64,000 bases of DNA, taken from assembly GCF_024139115.2 (NCBI RefSeq), contig NC_085141.1, positions 164,568,908 through 164,632,907 on the forward strand, written 5' to 3'. Positions 1 through 10,779 of this stretch are shown piece after piece (within the stretch, counting starts at the first letter, position 1; every line of letters starts with the position of its first letter). The notes below the pieces were generated by a model. It did not search any database and was not told the DNA's origin. It was given only the letters and a program-made list of their open reading frames with translations. The DNA is from Armigeres subalbatus. Its lineage: Eukaryota; Arthropoda; Insecta; Diptera; Culicidae. A program made the position numbers and the translations under genes.

Positions 1-2
1 AA

Positions 3-596
3 GATCTACTCAGGATTTTGGAAGCGATAAACAACGTGCATAAAGACATCAAATTCACCCACGAGGAGGAAAAGGAAGGTAAATTACCTTTCTTGGATCT
101 ACTGGTTATCAAGGGAACAAATGCAACATTAGACTTCGAAATCTACAGGAAGCCCACCAACACCATGAGAGTCATCCCATACACATCAAATCATTCGTAT
201 CAGCACAAAATGGCAGCTTTTCATCACATGATCCACAGGATGCAGACGATTCCCCTGAGCAAAGAAGGAAAAACGAAGGAGCTACAACACATCTTGGAAA
301 CAGCGAGGATCAATGGATACAAGGAAAGAACAATACAAGCAATCATCAACAAGAAGCAGAGGAACCTACGGAAAAACGAACTGACAACACTAACACCGAT
401 CGATGAACCGCTGAAGAGGGTATCAGTCCCCTATGATCGACACATCACCCACCAGCTACGCCATCGACTGAGGAAATTCGGCATCGATTTAGTATTCTCC
501 AGCAGAAGCAATCAACTGAAGACACTGTTGGGCTCCACAAAGGATAGAGTAGAAATGTTAAATAAGGCCGGGGTTTATCAAATTAATTGTCCACAG
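3..596 (+). pseudogene. Penelope-like element, RT C-terminal part (open to left edge)
   Basis: The frame is open from the left edge, so the start of the ORF lies outside the window. The protein carries FLDLLVIK, the EIYRKPTNT motif and the HSYQHK...HRM segment, followed by a basic helical region (NKKQRNLRKN) and ends near GVYQINC. This is the thumb and linker part of a Penelope-like reverse transcriptase, just before the GIY-YIG endonuclease. The reading frame is cut at base 596 by an R1-clade insertion; the nuclease resumes at 3449. The flanks form a 12-bp target duplication (585-596 and 3437-3448, one mismatch). Family assignment comes from recognised motifs; the palm with the catalytic aspartates is not in the window. 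Confidence 0.85.
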
Positions 597-1289
597 TTTT
601 TTTTTTTTTCTTCCTAAACAATGGAGGGGGAATCTGCTCAACAGACATCCTGGGTTGACCAGGAAGTGCTGGGTTAGGGGCCACCTCCAATGAGGGAGGC
701 AGGGCTGCATCCCCGACCAGCTAAACCGTTTCCATTGCCGCCAAGCCCATCGTCCCTTCGGTACAACCAGAAAGTAATGCTTCAAGGGGGCCAGTGCATG
801 ACGCACCCTCGAGGTTAGCTGCGTGTCCTTGCAGCATCGAACATCGTGACTCGCTTTTTAGAAGAACACCATGGTATCGTGCCAGCGCATTGCCGGCTTT
901 CCAGGTGGCCTTACCACGCCCTATGTCCTCGGAAGGTGGGCAGGGTCGACTTCGCGCCTGCTTCCCTCTGCACGACTGGTATCAAGAATGATGATGCCGC
1001 GTGCACCCCAAATTGACCTTTCTGCGATAGGGCCTATTCGCCAGCACACAGAGGGCCTTGCCGACGCGAGGCCTACGCCTGTCCCAGCCTTGACGAGGAC
1101 CCCTTTCCGTCCTCGGGCTCGGAACCCGCCCGGTTGACCGACGCCGCGAAAGCGACGATACCATGTTGTTCTTCGCGCGGCCACTTGTTCGATAAAAGGA
1201 TCGAGTTCGACCACAGAGCATGACCACCGGTATGACCCATGAAGCCGACTCCGATCCCTTGGACCACCTCTTATTTGCGCCTGAACTAG

Positions 1290-1525
1290 CCATCCTTGAG
1301 TCCACGCGCCACCTTCTGTGTAGCTCCGAGACGATTTGGGCGATAGCCGATAAAACGGCGTTCCAGCCAACTTCGTCTTTACACATCCTCCGAACTAGGT
1401 TGTCCGGGTAGTGTCCAGACCACATGTGGCAAGCATGTGGTCACGCATTGCGCGAAAACGTGAGCACACGAACAACACGTGTTACGACGTTTCCTCTAAA
1501 CCTGAGAACACCAACCACTCGGGAG
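1290..1525 (-). pseudogene. R1-clade ORF2, C-terminal remnant
   Basis: Minus-strand sequence matching the end of ORF2 in copy B (30330-30582): it has PDNLVRRMCKDEVGWNAVLS and the closing HRRWRVDSR. It follows directly on ORF1 through the internal deletion. Copy B has a stop after RVDSRNG, whereas the frame here runs on into the 3' UTR. It is non-functional alone. Confidence 0.75.
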
Positions 1526-1546
1526 AGGCCGCGACGACCAGCTGCT

Positions 1547-3219
1547 TCACCTGCACTTTGATTTTGCAGAACGATTCAACGCCGGGCACATCGAGCACCC
1601 ACTGGGGAGCTTGCTGTTCACAGCTTTGCTGGAACAAATCAAACAATTGGGAGGGTTCGTGCAGCATTGTGCCTTATGTCCCTCCAATCCGCAGCGTCGG
1701 CAGAGATTGCTTCTGTCAGGGCCTTTGCAGTCCCATTGCTTGTGCCCCGGTTCCAGGCACTTGAAGCAAACTTCGGGTTGCTCGTATATGCGCACAGGGC
1801 ATACCGACCATCCCACCTTGACGCTCCCTAACTTGACTACCTGGAGGCGTCCGCTGCAGATAGCCGAACCAATGCTACCTGCGTCCCTGCCGGACCTTTC
1901 CGTAGCCGAACGGCTGCGGTGGGCGTCTCCACTTCACACTGTCGCCGCAGTGCCGTGACGAGCTCTTCGACTTCAGTGATCTCGTCCAGGTCTTTAACCC
2001 TTAGATTCACCTCCGTCGTGAGTGCCCTCACCTTGACCGTCTCGCCTAGGACCTCCTCCGCCAACTTCTTGTAGGCGGCGCCCTTTTGCGAGACGCCCCG
2101 CTTCAGCTCGAGTATCATCTCGCCCATCCGGGTACGTCTTATTCGACGTACGTCGGCGCCGAGTTCACCGAGCTTGACGTCACTCCTCATCGGCTTCAAA
2201 ACATCCGAGTACTTAGCCTCGTCCGCCGTGATGACTAGGGCATCGCCCCTGGAGCGATTGGCGCCTACCCTAGACTTCTTGCTACCCTCATTCGCCTGGG
2301 CCTTCTTTTCGGCCCTTGACGTCTTCGGTTTCCTCTTGTTCTTGACCAGGGTCCAGGAGGCGTCATTCCCCTCTATTTCCCTGGTCTGGTGCGGCTGAGA
2401 ACTTTCAGCCTGCCGTAACCCCTTACCACCGTCTTGCCTGAGTGGACGGACCTTTCCAGGTCCTTCCTCCCCCGGTTTTGGAGGTACCTGACCGGGGTTC
2501 AGCTTCCCAGCTCCACTACCCTTGTTCGGGGTAGTAACCCTCCGCGTTTTGGAGCGGCCCCCAGGGAGCTCATCCCCTGGAGACTGTCTCCCCCGTTTTT
2601 GTGTCTGCTCCATTGGAGTAGTCACCCCCGACGTACCCGCAAATACTTGAGCCTCAGTCTGGGTAGACTTTGGCACCACCGTCTTAGCTGGCACGCCTTC
2701 GGTCGACTCGACCTTGCCCGAGTCCGCGAATCCTTGGGCCTCAGTCTGGGTAGACCTCGACTCCACCGATTTCACGGGTTTACACTTGGCCGTCCCGACC
2801 GCCCTCTCCAGCTTGGCGTCCAGCATCGACTTTCGAAGTTTCTGCAAGCTCCTCTTGAGGTCCTTGCTGATATTATGCTTCGATGACGCAAAGTCGATGA
2901 TGGCGTCCAGCTGTTCCGTCGCCACCTCGAAGGCCGAAAGCCCATCGCGTTTGCGGTTCATCGCCTTCACAAGCCATGGGCCGTCAATAACCCCTTCCGG
3001 CGTTTTTATAGCCGTGAGGAAGGTTGAGTGACCCACGCTGGCGCTGCGCACTGAGCTGCCGACTATTGCCTCTGGCCTCCTAGGCGGAGACCTGAACAAC
3101 CCACCTCTTGCGAAGGGGTTGTCGCCTACACTACTACCACTAATTGAAGAATTGACTTGGTTTTCCATTTTGGTCCCACGAGTTGCTCGGGACTTTTCCA
3201 CCACGCCAGAGCCCAGCAT
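1547..3219 (-). pseudogene. R1-clade ORF1 (Gag-like) with three zinc knuckles, frameshifted
   Basis: The first 460 codons (3219 to 1837) are basic, proline/lysine/threonine rich and end in the conserved block KVRALTTEVNLRVKDLDEI. The downstream frame (1816 to 1547) holds CFKCLEPGHKQWDC, CRRCGLEGHKAQCC and CLIC, which are CCHC-type knuckles typical of R1/I ORF1 RNA-binding proteins. The two parts lie in different frames. Comparison with copy B shows one A missing here near 1848, in the codons just before the second frame. The likely start is the ATG at 3217 or the internal MENQVNSS at about 3168. RNA-binding function is inferred from the family. Confidence 0.8.
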
Positions 3220-3436
3220 AACGCGGTAAGGGACAATTACTGTGGAGGGTGCCCAGGTACCCCACAGGCTCCGTTAAAGGCCTAGCTTATTATTTCACCC
3301 CCCTGGCCATGCATCCCCTCGGCACGGGTCGCTTGACGCCTTGGGATTAGGGGTTAGGGACGATTGTCCCGGTCTAACTCGCAGTGGCCATGGGGAGGGG
3401 TCGTCAAGCCCTTGGAAAAGGTCCCTGCTGCCCCCA

Positions 3437-3769
3437 AATTGTTCACAGTGTGATAAAGTATATGTAGGTCAAACAAAAAGATCGTTAGATGTAAGGTTCA
3501 AAGAACATATTGCAGAAGTAAGTAAGGCTAAGAGGGAAACTGATAAGGGATTAAATTATGAGTTTAGGTCTAAGGTAGCTGAACATGTATATCAGGAAAA
3601 TCATTCAATTACGACATCAAACATTAAAATTTTAAGAAATGTCTCTTCTCCGTGGAAACTTGATGTTGCTGAGAGCTTGGAAATCTACCGACAGGTACAA
3701 ACGCGGTTGTTGAATAAAGATCAAGGAAATGGTAGCTCCTGGCTCTTCAAGTTTATACCTAAGCATTAA
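3437..3769 (+). pseudogene. Penelope-like element, GIY-YIG endonuclease domain
   Basis: After the duplicated target the Penelope frame resumes with CDKVYVGQTKRSLDVRFKEH, the core of the GIY-YIG nuclease of Penelope-like elements (YVG, the conserved R and H). It ends with ESLEIYRQVQTRLLNKDQGN and a stop at 3769. With the RT part at 3-596 it makes one element interrupted by the R1-clade LINE. The upstream ATG at 3341 belongs to the inserted LINE, not to this protein. In intact elements this domain nicks target DNA for target-primed insertion. Confidence 0.85.
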
Positions 3770-4020
3770 GCGCATCAAGCGAGTAGAAATAAGCACCGTA
3801 GTAAGATAAGTACCTAGATAAATTCATTTTCTTCAAGTCGAGTCAAGTACAAGACACTGAAGACGGCCTTACTGTTGAGGTCGAAATACGTATCTGTCAG
3901 GATACAATTAAGTGGTGGAATTCAATGGGATTGTTTAAACTCGTCTTATGACAGGACTCAATTTTAGTTTATAGGTCATTTAACCCTATAAAAACTGGTA
4001 TTCAATAAATAACTTTGCAT
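3770..4020 (+). other. Penelope-like element 3' untranslated region
   Basis: Non-coding tail of the Penelope element. The stretch 3860-3915 (gacactgaagacggcctta then gtcgaaatacg) and the following gtggtggaatt motif recur in inverted orientation at 60440-60605, so this is a repeated family-specific 3' region. The right boundary is not sharp. Confidence 0.55.
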
Positions 4021-4149
4021 GGTCGAATTTTTGAGGTCAACAATGTTCTAGAAACTTATTCAGCACATGATAATACAGCATCATCAACTACAAAATCATA
4101 ACAATAATTTCAATTGTTAGAAGGAAAATTGAGAGTTACGAACAAAATT

Positions 4150-4568
4150 ACACATTCGTAGGTGGTACAAGCCAAGACTATTGTATGAGAGTAGCATCAC
4201 TTTCATCCGTTACCACAGATATTGATTTGGGACTAATCACTAACGCTTAGATGGAAGCAATGCACTCTCCAATAGTCGAGATCTGTCCTGGCCACGTCCT
4301 TGTGAATGCTCAGGAAGGAAAAGGATGCTTTGTTGGACACCTACTTAAGAAAGATGCAGAGAACTCTACGACATCTCATAGGTGTCACGGGAAGTTTTGC
4401 GATTGCGTGGAAGGTTATAACAGTAGGAGTCGTTTTGATAGAACGTGAAACACAGAAAGAACTAAGATAGAAATACAAAGTAGGAAAGGGACGAGCCTGG
4501 AATTGAACCCACGACCTTCTGCTTATAAGGCAGAAGCGGTAGCCACTAGACCACCGAGCTCGTATCGT
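4150..4568 (-). mobile_element. tRNA-derived SINE, long type
   Basis: The minus-strand head at 4568-4494 has a tRNA-like promoter: an A-box-like gtggtctagtggcta and the B-box ggttcaattcc. The body shares the ctactttgtat block with the SINE at 41612-42230, and near 4215 it shares cttggga-like 3' sequence with it. T-stem pairing is poor, so this is a SINE head rather than a functional tRNA. The 3' boundary is approximate. Confidence 0.6.
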
Positions 4569-4939
4569 ATTTGTATCTTCTTGTATCCTCGTCAGATATT
4601 TGTTATATGAAAAATAACTATTTTTCTACATGTTCGGTTCAGTCTTTGGCATAAAACAAATATTTATGGTCAACAAATCAATTGGCCTTAATATGTAACT
4701 ATTTCTGGAACTCGATTCATGCATACGCCTCGTGTGTCTGTTCACCAGGAGGTGCGGCTCAAACAGCGTCTGACTGGTACCCAGCGGTTGATTAACGAAA
4801 TGCTGTATCACGTCAGCTATACCTAAGGTGGCAGCCCCACCAGCGCGATGTAGGTATCGTGATTCTTGTAAGGTAGCTCAAATACCACGAAAAATGGAGC
4901 TGGAAGAAAAAAAAAACGTTATTTTTAGCAACCGACCCC

Positions 4940-5230
4940 GCAACGAAGAGATCTCAGCGTTGAACGTAGTAGACCCTTACACCAGCTGAATCCATTTTTT
5001 GCTAAAAACGGTGTCGTCAGGGTGGGCGGAAGGTTGCACTGCGGCCCTAAGTCGTTATTGGTAATCGTACGACGCAGTTCTGGATAGTGCGAGGTGGCAG
5101 TGCTTCACGTAAAGTGTATCGGGATTGTATTAAGTGTAATCGAACCCGACCCGTACGATTGACACAACAAATGGGACCGTTGCCAGCAGATAGGTTGCCA
5201 CTTCCACCGTTTGTTATAACTGGAGTTGAT
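4940..5230 (+). pseudogene. BEL/Pao pol relic: integrase N-terminal side
   Basis: Translation gives LNVVDPYTS, then a stop, then HPFFAKNGVVRVGGRLHCGP, the integrase zinc-binding approach typical of BEL/Pao. It continues to CIKCNRTRP (HHCC-type zinc finger) and PLPPFVITGVD, which is the first catalytic aspartate region. The protein line is cut at GVD by the foldback element and resumes with YAGPVSI at 12344. At least one in-frame stop and small deletions show decay. No gag, protease or RT is visible upstream. Confidence 0.75.
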
Positions 5231-5522
5231 TAGAGTAGAGTGGGGCAAGAGTGCGCGTGGGGTAAGAGTACGTTTTCGATTTTTTGAAGTTATAAAAAAA
5301 GATAAACTAGCAGCACTGCATCAGTTTGACAGGTATTCTGACCAACTATTGTCATGTGTAATTGTAAACGATTTGAATAAACAACAAGGGAGATATGAAG
5401 TAAGATAATTTTTTGGTCATTTTGCTAAAAATAATTGTGTTTCCGCAACTAGTATTCCATTACCATATATACGTTCAATCAGGTGAACATTATACCATTT
5501 CGATAACCTATCGTATAGAGTA

Positions 5523-5696
5523 CACCCGATTCTGTTTTTACATGGATTTTTTTTACACGGCCGTGTAAAAAAAAACCAAACAAATTTTTTGCAAAGTTGC
5601 TCCATTTTGCATGATACGTCGAGAAATCAAAAAACTTTTTAATCTAAAACTTTTTTTACACGGAACGCATCCCCCGTGTAAAATAAGAATCGGGTG
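5523..5696. mobile_element. MITE, TA-flanked, TIR CACCCGATTCT
   Basis: A 174-bp unit in the left part of the foldback element. Ends are inverted (tacacccgattct / agaatcgggtgta) with TA on both sides, and an inner palindrome ttacacggccgtgtaa. It has no counterpart in the right part of the host, so it is a later insertion. Confidence 0.7.
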
Positions 5697-5831
5697 TACT
5701 TTATGGTGCAGAACATCAATTGGGTTGGTTTTCCAAGAGGTCAAAAACATAAACTGTATAAATTTTAGGGCTGTGGGGTAAAAGTACGCCGGAACGTGTG
5801 GGGTAAGAGTACGCATATGAATCTTCATGTT

Positions 5832-6420
5832 GTGATGTCAAACCCGTATCTTCGACCGAAATAAGACTAAGTAAGAAGTACTTCCGAAGCGTAAAGATCC
5901 ACAACAGTGAAAAAAGGGATAGAAATTGAAAATTATTAATTAACCCTCAAACTGCCGTGACGAATCTTGACAACTTAAAACAGCTCGTTCTCGGTCAATT
6001 TTTAATTAAATTGCAAGCGGTTTCAACTGTGATCCAGGGGAATAGTAGTTCCAGCATGTAGATGGGTAAAATGCTCAGGATGACCCTCCCTCTTTTAGAG
6101 GGGGGAGTTTTGAAGTGTGGCATAAGTTATTTTTTGAGCAAATGTTTAGTATTTTGAAATTTTGAACGTCGTAACAGGTGTTTTAGTATAAGTAATTTAT
6201 GGTCAATGTGAATGGTTGACTACAATGGTCGAATAAACATAAATTGACCTCCAGGTGACCTTCCAATAGGTTCAGGGAACCCGGAATATCCGCTATAAAA
6301 GGTCAGCAAAGAATCACCGAATATATCGGTCTTCCGACACCTCAAACATCTCAGAATCTCATGGGTAACTTTGAAAACGCCATAGTTTTTAAGTAGGGTA
6401 AAACTGGCCATGCGATGGTC
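5832..6420 (+). repeat. Foldback element, left inverted arm
   Basis: From tgtgatgtcaaaccc onward this segment is the inverted copy of 10780-11287. Shared landmarks include the tandem-free blocks around cctctaaaagaggg-like sequence, the 'tagtagttccagcatgtaga' stretch and aaattgacctcc. Few mismatches and small indels are visible. The arm merges into the first satellite unit. Confidence 0.85.
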
Positions 6421-7080
6421 ACGGAAAAGGTTCCGGAAACCCGGAATTTCCGGTAAAAATGGCCAACATAAAACTACAAAACAAATTAGGCTTCCGACAC
6501 CTCAAACTTCGCAGAATCGCATGAGTAATCTAGAAAACGCCTTAGTTTTTTGTTAGGGTAAAACTGGCCGTGCGGTGGCCATGGAACAGGTTCCGGAAAC
6601 CCGGAATTTCCGGTAAAAAATGGCCAACATAAAACTACAAAAAATTAGCCTTTCGATACCTCAAACTTCTTAGAATCTCATGAGTAATCTGGAAAAGGCC
6701 TGAGTTTCTTAGTAGGGTAAAACTGGCCGTGCGGTGGCCATGGAACAGGTTCTGATAACCCGGAATTTCTGGTAACGAATGGCCAACATAAAACTACAAA
6801 ACAAATTAGGCTTCCGACACCTCAAACTTCTCAGAATCTCATAAGTAACTTAAAAATCGCCATAGTTTTTCAGTAGGGTAAAACTGGCCATGGAACAGGT
6901 TCCGGGAACCAGGAATTTCCGGTACAAAATGCCAGCATAGAATCACGAAATATGTCGGTCTTCGAACACCTCAATCCTCTCAGAATCTTATTAGTAATCC
7001 AGATATCGCCATAGTTTTTTGGTAGGATAAAACTGGAAGACCAAAGTAGAACTACAAAATAAATCAGTCTCGGATGTACC
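6240..7080 (+). repeat. ~160-bp tandem satellite, left array (about 5 units)
   Basis: The phrase tagggtaaaactggcc recurs at 6394, 6554, 6713, 6874 and, altered, 7022, giving a period near 160 bp. Each unit also has ttccggaaacccggaatttc and cttccgacacctcaaac. The same monomer occurs in opposite orientation at 8150-10790. Confidence 0.9.
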
Positions 7081-7530
7081 ACTTTGACCAGCTATTAGAT
7101 CTATCGCAGCATTCCCCGTATTCTTAATGTATAGGTGCATCTCGAATTACTTCAATACTATTGATAAGCAATGCAGTATCGGTTTCGATATAGTTCTTGC
7201 TTTTTCTCTCTCAAGAGGATCATGATAGTCTATTTGGACCCTTTGCAGAGAGCAATATCATTGAAAGTGCGCCCCGTATCATAAGAATTCAATCCTTTCT
7301 TGAGAAAACAGAACCGTAATACTGTTATTTGACCAAGTATCGGAGCCCTAGCCACCTCTTTGTCTTGCTTTTACAATATCACCAGTAGAGCACCACACCT
7401 GGGATTTAGCTATATGTACAAAACCATTTCTAGCTAAAACATTTGTCCTGCAATGAGAATTTGCGTCATCTTCAGGGAAAAGTGTTAAGTTAGTTATACT
7501 TCAGATACTTTGATTGGTAACGTAATCCTT
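7081..7530. other. Unique spacer inside the foldback element
   Basis: No gene, satellite unit or clear repeat seen here. It separates the left array from a degenerate unit pair at 7530-7858, where the satellite orientation flips (around 7720). Confidence 0.5.
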
Positions 7531-7858
7531 AACTAAAACACGGAACAGGTTCGAGAAATCCAGTATATCCAGTGAAAAAGACACATACACAGAGCATCTG
7601 TACAAATCGGTCTTCCGACACCTTGAACTTCTGAGAATTACCCGAGTAATCCAGAAAATGCCAAAGTGTTCTTTTAGAGAAATACTGGCAAGATTCGGAG
7701 TCTCTGGAAAGCCCATTCCGATAACCTAGCGTGGCTTTTTGTACTGGATATTCCGGGCTCCCGAAACCTATCATGAAACTATAGCGTTTTCAAAACTACT
7801 CATGAGATTCTTAGAAGTTTGAAGTGTGGGAAGACCGCTTAATTTCGAGGTTCTATAA

Positions 7859-8141
7859 GGGGCCCTCCTTAGCCGTGCGGTAAGACGCGCGGCTACAAAG
7901 CAAGACCATGCTGAGGGTGGCTGGGTTCGATTCCCGGTGCCGGTCTAGGCAATTTTCGTATTGGAAATTATCTCGACTTCGCTGGGCATAAAAGTATCAT
8001 CGTGCTAGCCTCATGATATACGAATGCAAAAATGGTAACCTGGCTTAGAAACCTCGCAGTTAATAACTGTGGAAGTGCTTAATGAACACTAAGCTGTGAG
8101 GCGGCTCTGTCCCAGTGTGGGGATGTAATGCCAAGAAGAAG
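7859..8141 (+). mobile_element. Feilai-type tRNA-derived SINE
   Basis: Starts with a tRNA-like head (A-box tagccgtgcggtaaga, B-box ggttcgattcc) and has the conserved body ending in cccagtgtggggatgtaatg followed by an AAG-rich tail. I recognise this as the Feilai family of Aedes mosquitoes. It sits in the satellite region of the foldback element and is nearly complete. Transcription by Pol III from the internal promoter and mobilisation by a partner LINE are family knowledge. A ~30-bp inverted match to its head is at 34235-34262. Confidence 0.85.
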
Positions 8142-8465
8142 ATAATGGCCTTTTGTACTGCTTGATACTGACTTTTGGAATCTATTCCGTGGTCATCACA
8201 TGGCCAGTTTTACTCTACCAAGGAACTAAAAAGTTTTCTGGATTAATTATGATATTCTGAGAAGTTTGAGGTCTTGGAAGACTAATTTGTATTGTAGTTT
8301 TATGTTGGCCTTTCGTGCCGGAGATTCCGGGTTTTCGAAACATTTTCCGTGATCATCCCATGACCAGTTCTACCATAACAAAAAAAAACTATCAGTTCAA
8401 TCAAAGTTAATTGCCTATTCCCGGGGATTAAACCACCCGACTTGGACGTTAATTTACAATGTTAT

Positions 8466-8780
8466 GAAAACTCATATGTGAATATGTACGTTATGTGGAA
8501 GATATTGATTTGGAAAATGTATTGGAGGGAACCACTTTACCTTCGATGGGACTCGAACCCATGACCCTACAGTACGCTAGACTGGTGCTTTAACCAACTA
8601 AGCTACGAAGGACCTCCGTCGGTCTTCGCAACCTAGCGGCTACTGAACGAGCTCGAGATTCCCAAACTGGACGCATAGTCAAATCACTCGCAATTCATTT
8701 CTCAAGCCAATACTTCCACATGTGTATAGTACACGTCCACATATCTTCCACATAACGTACATATTCACATATGAGTTTTC
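8466..8780. mobile_element. Element with 40-bp perfect terminal inverted repeats around a tRNA-like core
   Basis: 8466-8505 and 8741-8780 are perfect 40-bp inverted repeats beginning gaaaactcatatgtgaatat. Between them on the minus strand is a tRNA-Thr-like sequence. The unit interrupts a satellite monomer, which resumes near 8785 (aaaaactatgctgaaaac). Whether the true ends lie further out (about 8395) cannot be decided by eye. Confidence 0.75.
8537..8614 (-). tRNA. tRNA-Thr-like sequence (probable pseudogene) inside a TIR element
   Basis: The minus strand gives a good cloverleaf: acceptor CCTTCG/CGAAGG, D-stem GCTT/AAGC with loop AGTTGGTTAA, four of five anticodon-stem pairs, T-stem ATGGG/CCCAT with TTCGAGT. 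The D-arm and the loop beginning CTAG resemble eukaryotic tRNA-Thr(AGU), but the loop reads CTAGCGT, so the apparent anticodon is AGC. A mismatch at the top of the anticodon stem and the repeat setting argue for a tRNA-derived repeat, not a decoding tRNA. Confidence 0.6.
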
Positions 8781-10779
8781 AAAAAAACTATGCTGAAAAC
8801 TTTGGCATTTTCTTAGTTACTCATGAGATTCTGAGAAGTTTGAGGTGTTGGAAGCCAATTTTGTTATGTAGTTTTATGTTTGCCATTTGTACCAGAAATA
8901 CCGGGTTTCCGGAATCTTTTCCGTGGCCATCGCACGGCCAGTTTTACCCTACTGAAAAACTATGGCGTTTTCTAAGTTACTTATGAGATTCTGAGAGGCT
9001 TGAGGTGGCGGAAGCCTAATTTGTTTTGTTGTTTTATGTTGGCTTTTTGTACCGGAAATTCCGGGTTTCCGGAACCTGGAATTTCCATGGCCACCGCACG
9101 GCCAGTTTTACTCTACCAAAAAACTATGGCGTTTTCTAGATTACTCATGAGTCTCTGAGAAGTTTGAGGTGTCGGAGGCCTAATTTGTTTTGTAGTTTTA
9201 TGTTGGCCATTTTCTACCGGAAATTCCGGGTTTCCGGAACCTGTTCCATGGCCACCGCACGGCCAGTTTTACCCTACCAAGAAACTAAGGCGTTCTCTAG
9301 ATAACTTATAAGATTCTGAGAGGATTGAGGTGTCGGAAGCCAAATTTTTTGTGTAATTTTATGTTTGCCGTTTTTTACCGGAAATTCCGGGTTTCCGCAA
9401 CCTTTTCCGTGGCCATCGCATGGCCGGTTTTACCCTACTGAAAAACTATGTCGTTTTCTAAGTTATTTATGAGATTCTGATAGGTTTGAGGTGTCGGAAG
9501 CCTAATTTGTTTTGTTGTTTTATGTTGGCTTGTTGTACTGGAAATTCCGGGTTTCCGGAACCTGTTCCATGGCCACCGCACGGCCAGTTTTACCCTACCA
9601 AGAAACTAAGGCGTTCTCTAGATAACTTATGAGATTCTGAGAGGATTGAGGTGTCGGAAGACAAATTTTTTATGCAGTTTTATGTTTGCCTTTTTTTACC
9701 GGAAACTCCGGGTTTCCTCAACCTTTTCCGTGGCCATCGCATGGCCGGTTTTACCCTACTGAAAAACTATGTCGTTTTCTAAGTTATTTATGAGATTCTG
9801 ATAGGTTTGCGGTGTCGGAAGCCTATTTTGTTTTGTTGTTTTATGTTGGCTTTTTGTACCGGAAATTCCGGGTTTCCGGAACCTGTTCCATGGCCACCGC
9901 ACGGCCAGTTTTACTCTACCAAAAAATATGGCGTTTTCTAGATTACTCATGAGATTCTGAGAAGTTTGAGGTGTCGGAAGCCTAATTTGTTTTGTAGTTT
10001 TATGTTGGCCATTTTCTACCGGAAATTCCGGGTTTCCGAAACCTGTTCCATGGTCACCGCACGGCCAGTTTCACCCTACCAAGATGCTAGGGCGTTTTCT
10101 AGATAACTTATGAGATTCTGAAAGGGTTGAGGTGTCGGAAGCCAGATTTGTTGTGAAGTTTTATTTTTGCCTTTTGTACCGGAAATTCCGGGTTTCCGGA
10201 ACCTTTTTCGTGGCCATCAAATGGCCACTTTACCCTCCCAAGAAACTATGGCGTTTTCTAAGTTACCCATGAGATTCTGAGAAGTTTGAGGTGTCGGAAG
10301 CCTAATTTGTTTTGTTGTTTTATGTTGGCTTTTTGTACCGGAAATTCCGGGTTTCCGGAACCTGGAATTTCCATGGCCACCGCACGGCCAGTTTTACTCT
10401 ACCAAAAAACTATGGCGTTTTCTAGATTACTCATGAGATTCTGAGAAGTTTGAGGTGTCGGAAGCCTAATTTGTTTTGTAGTTTTATGTTGGCCACTTTC
10501 TACCGGAAATTCCGGGTTTCCGGAACCTGTTCCATGGTCACCGCACGGCCAGTTTTACCCTACCAAGATACTCAGGCGTTTTCTAGATAACTTATGAGAT
10601 TCTGAGAGGATTGAGGTGTCGGAAGCCAAATTGGTTATGAAGTTTTATTTTTGCCTTTTGTACCGGAAATTCCGGGTTTCCGGAACCTTTTCCGTGGCTA
10701 TCAAATGACCAGTTTACCCTACCAAGAAACTATGGCGTTTTCTAAGTTACCCATGAGTTTCTGAGAAGTTTGAGGTGTC

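Larger units (their letters stand above)
597..3436 (-). mobile_element. R1-clade LINE copy A, internally deleted, inserted in the Penelope element
   Basis: A 2.84-kb minus-strand insertion. It ends at a poly-T run (597-610, the poly-A tail) and starts near 3436, and is flanked by the duplication aattgt[c/t]cacag. It has a 5' UTR (about 3220-3436), ORF1, the last part of ORF2 and a long 3' UTR (about 600-1290). Compared with the related copy at 27.5-33.2 kb, about 2.3 kb covering the endonuclease and reverse transcriptase is missing; the junction is near 1525. The zinc-knuckle ORF1, the C-terminal HGCF/C-rich region seen in its relative and the RT type there indicate the R1 clade. The element could not move without help. 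Confidence 0.85.

Noticed and set aside
3855..3915. Possible hammerhead ribozyme in the Penelope 3' region (ctgttgag..cgaaatacgta)
   Set aside because: The core differs from CUGANGA at one essential base, and the flanks do not form helix I. The related copy at 60440-60605 is worse. A covariance-model search would be needed to revive it.
4494..4568. tRNA gene on the minus strand (apparent anticodon UAU)
   Set aside because: The T-stem has several mismatches and the sequence continues into a SINE body shared with 41612-42230, so it is a SINE head.
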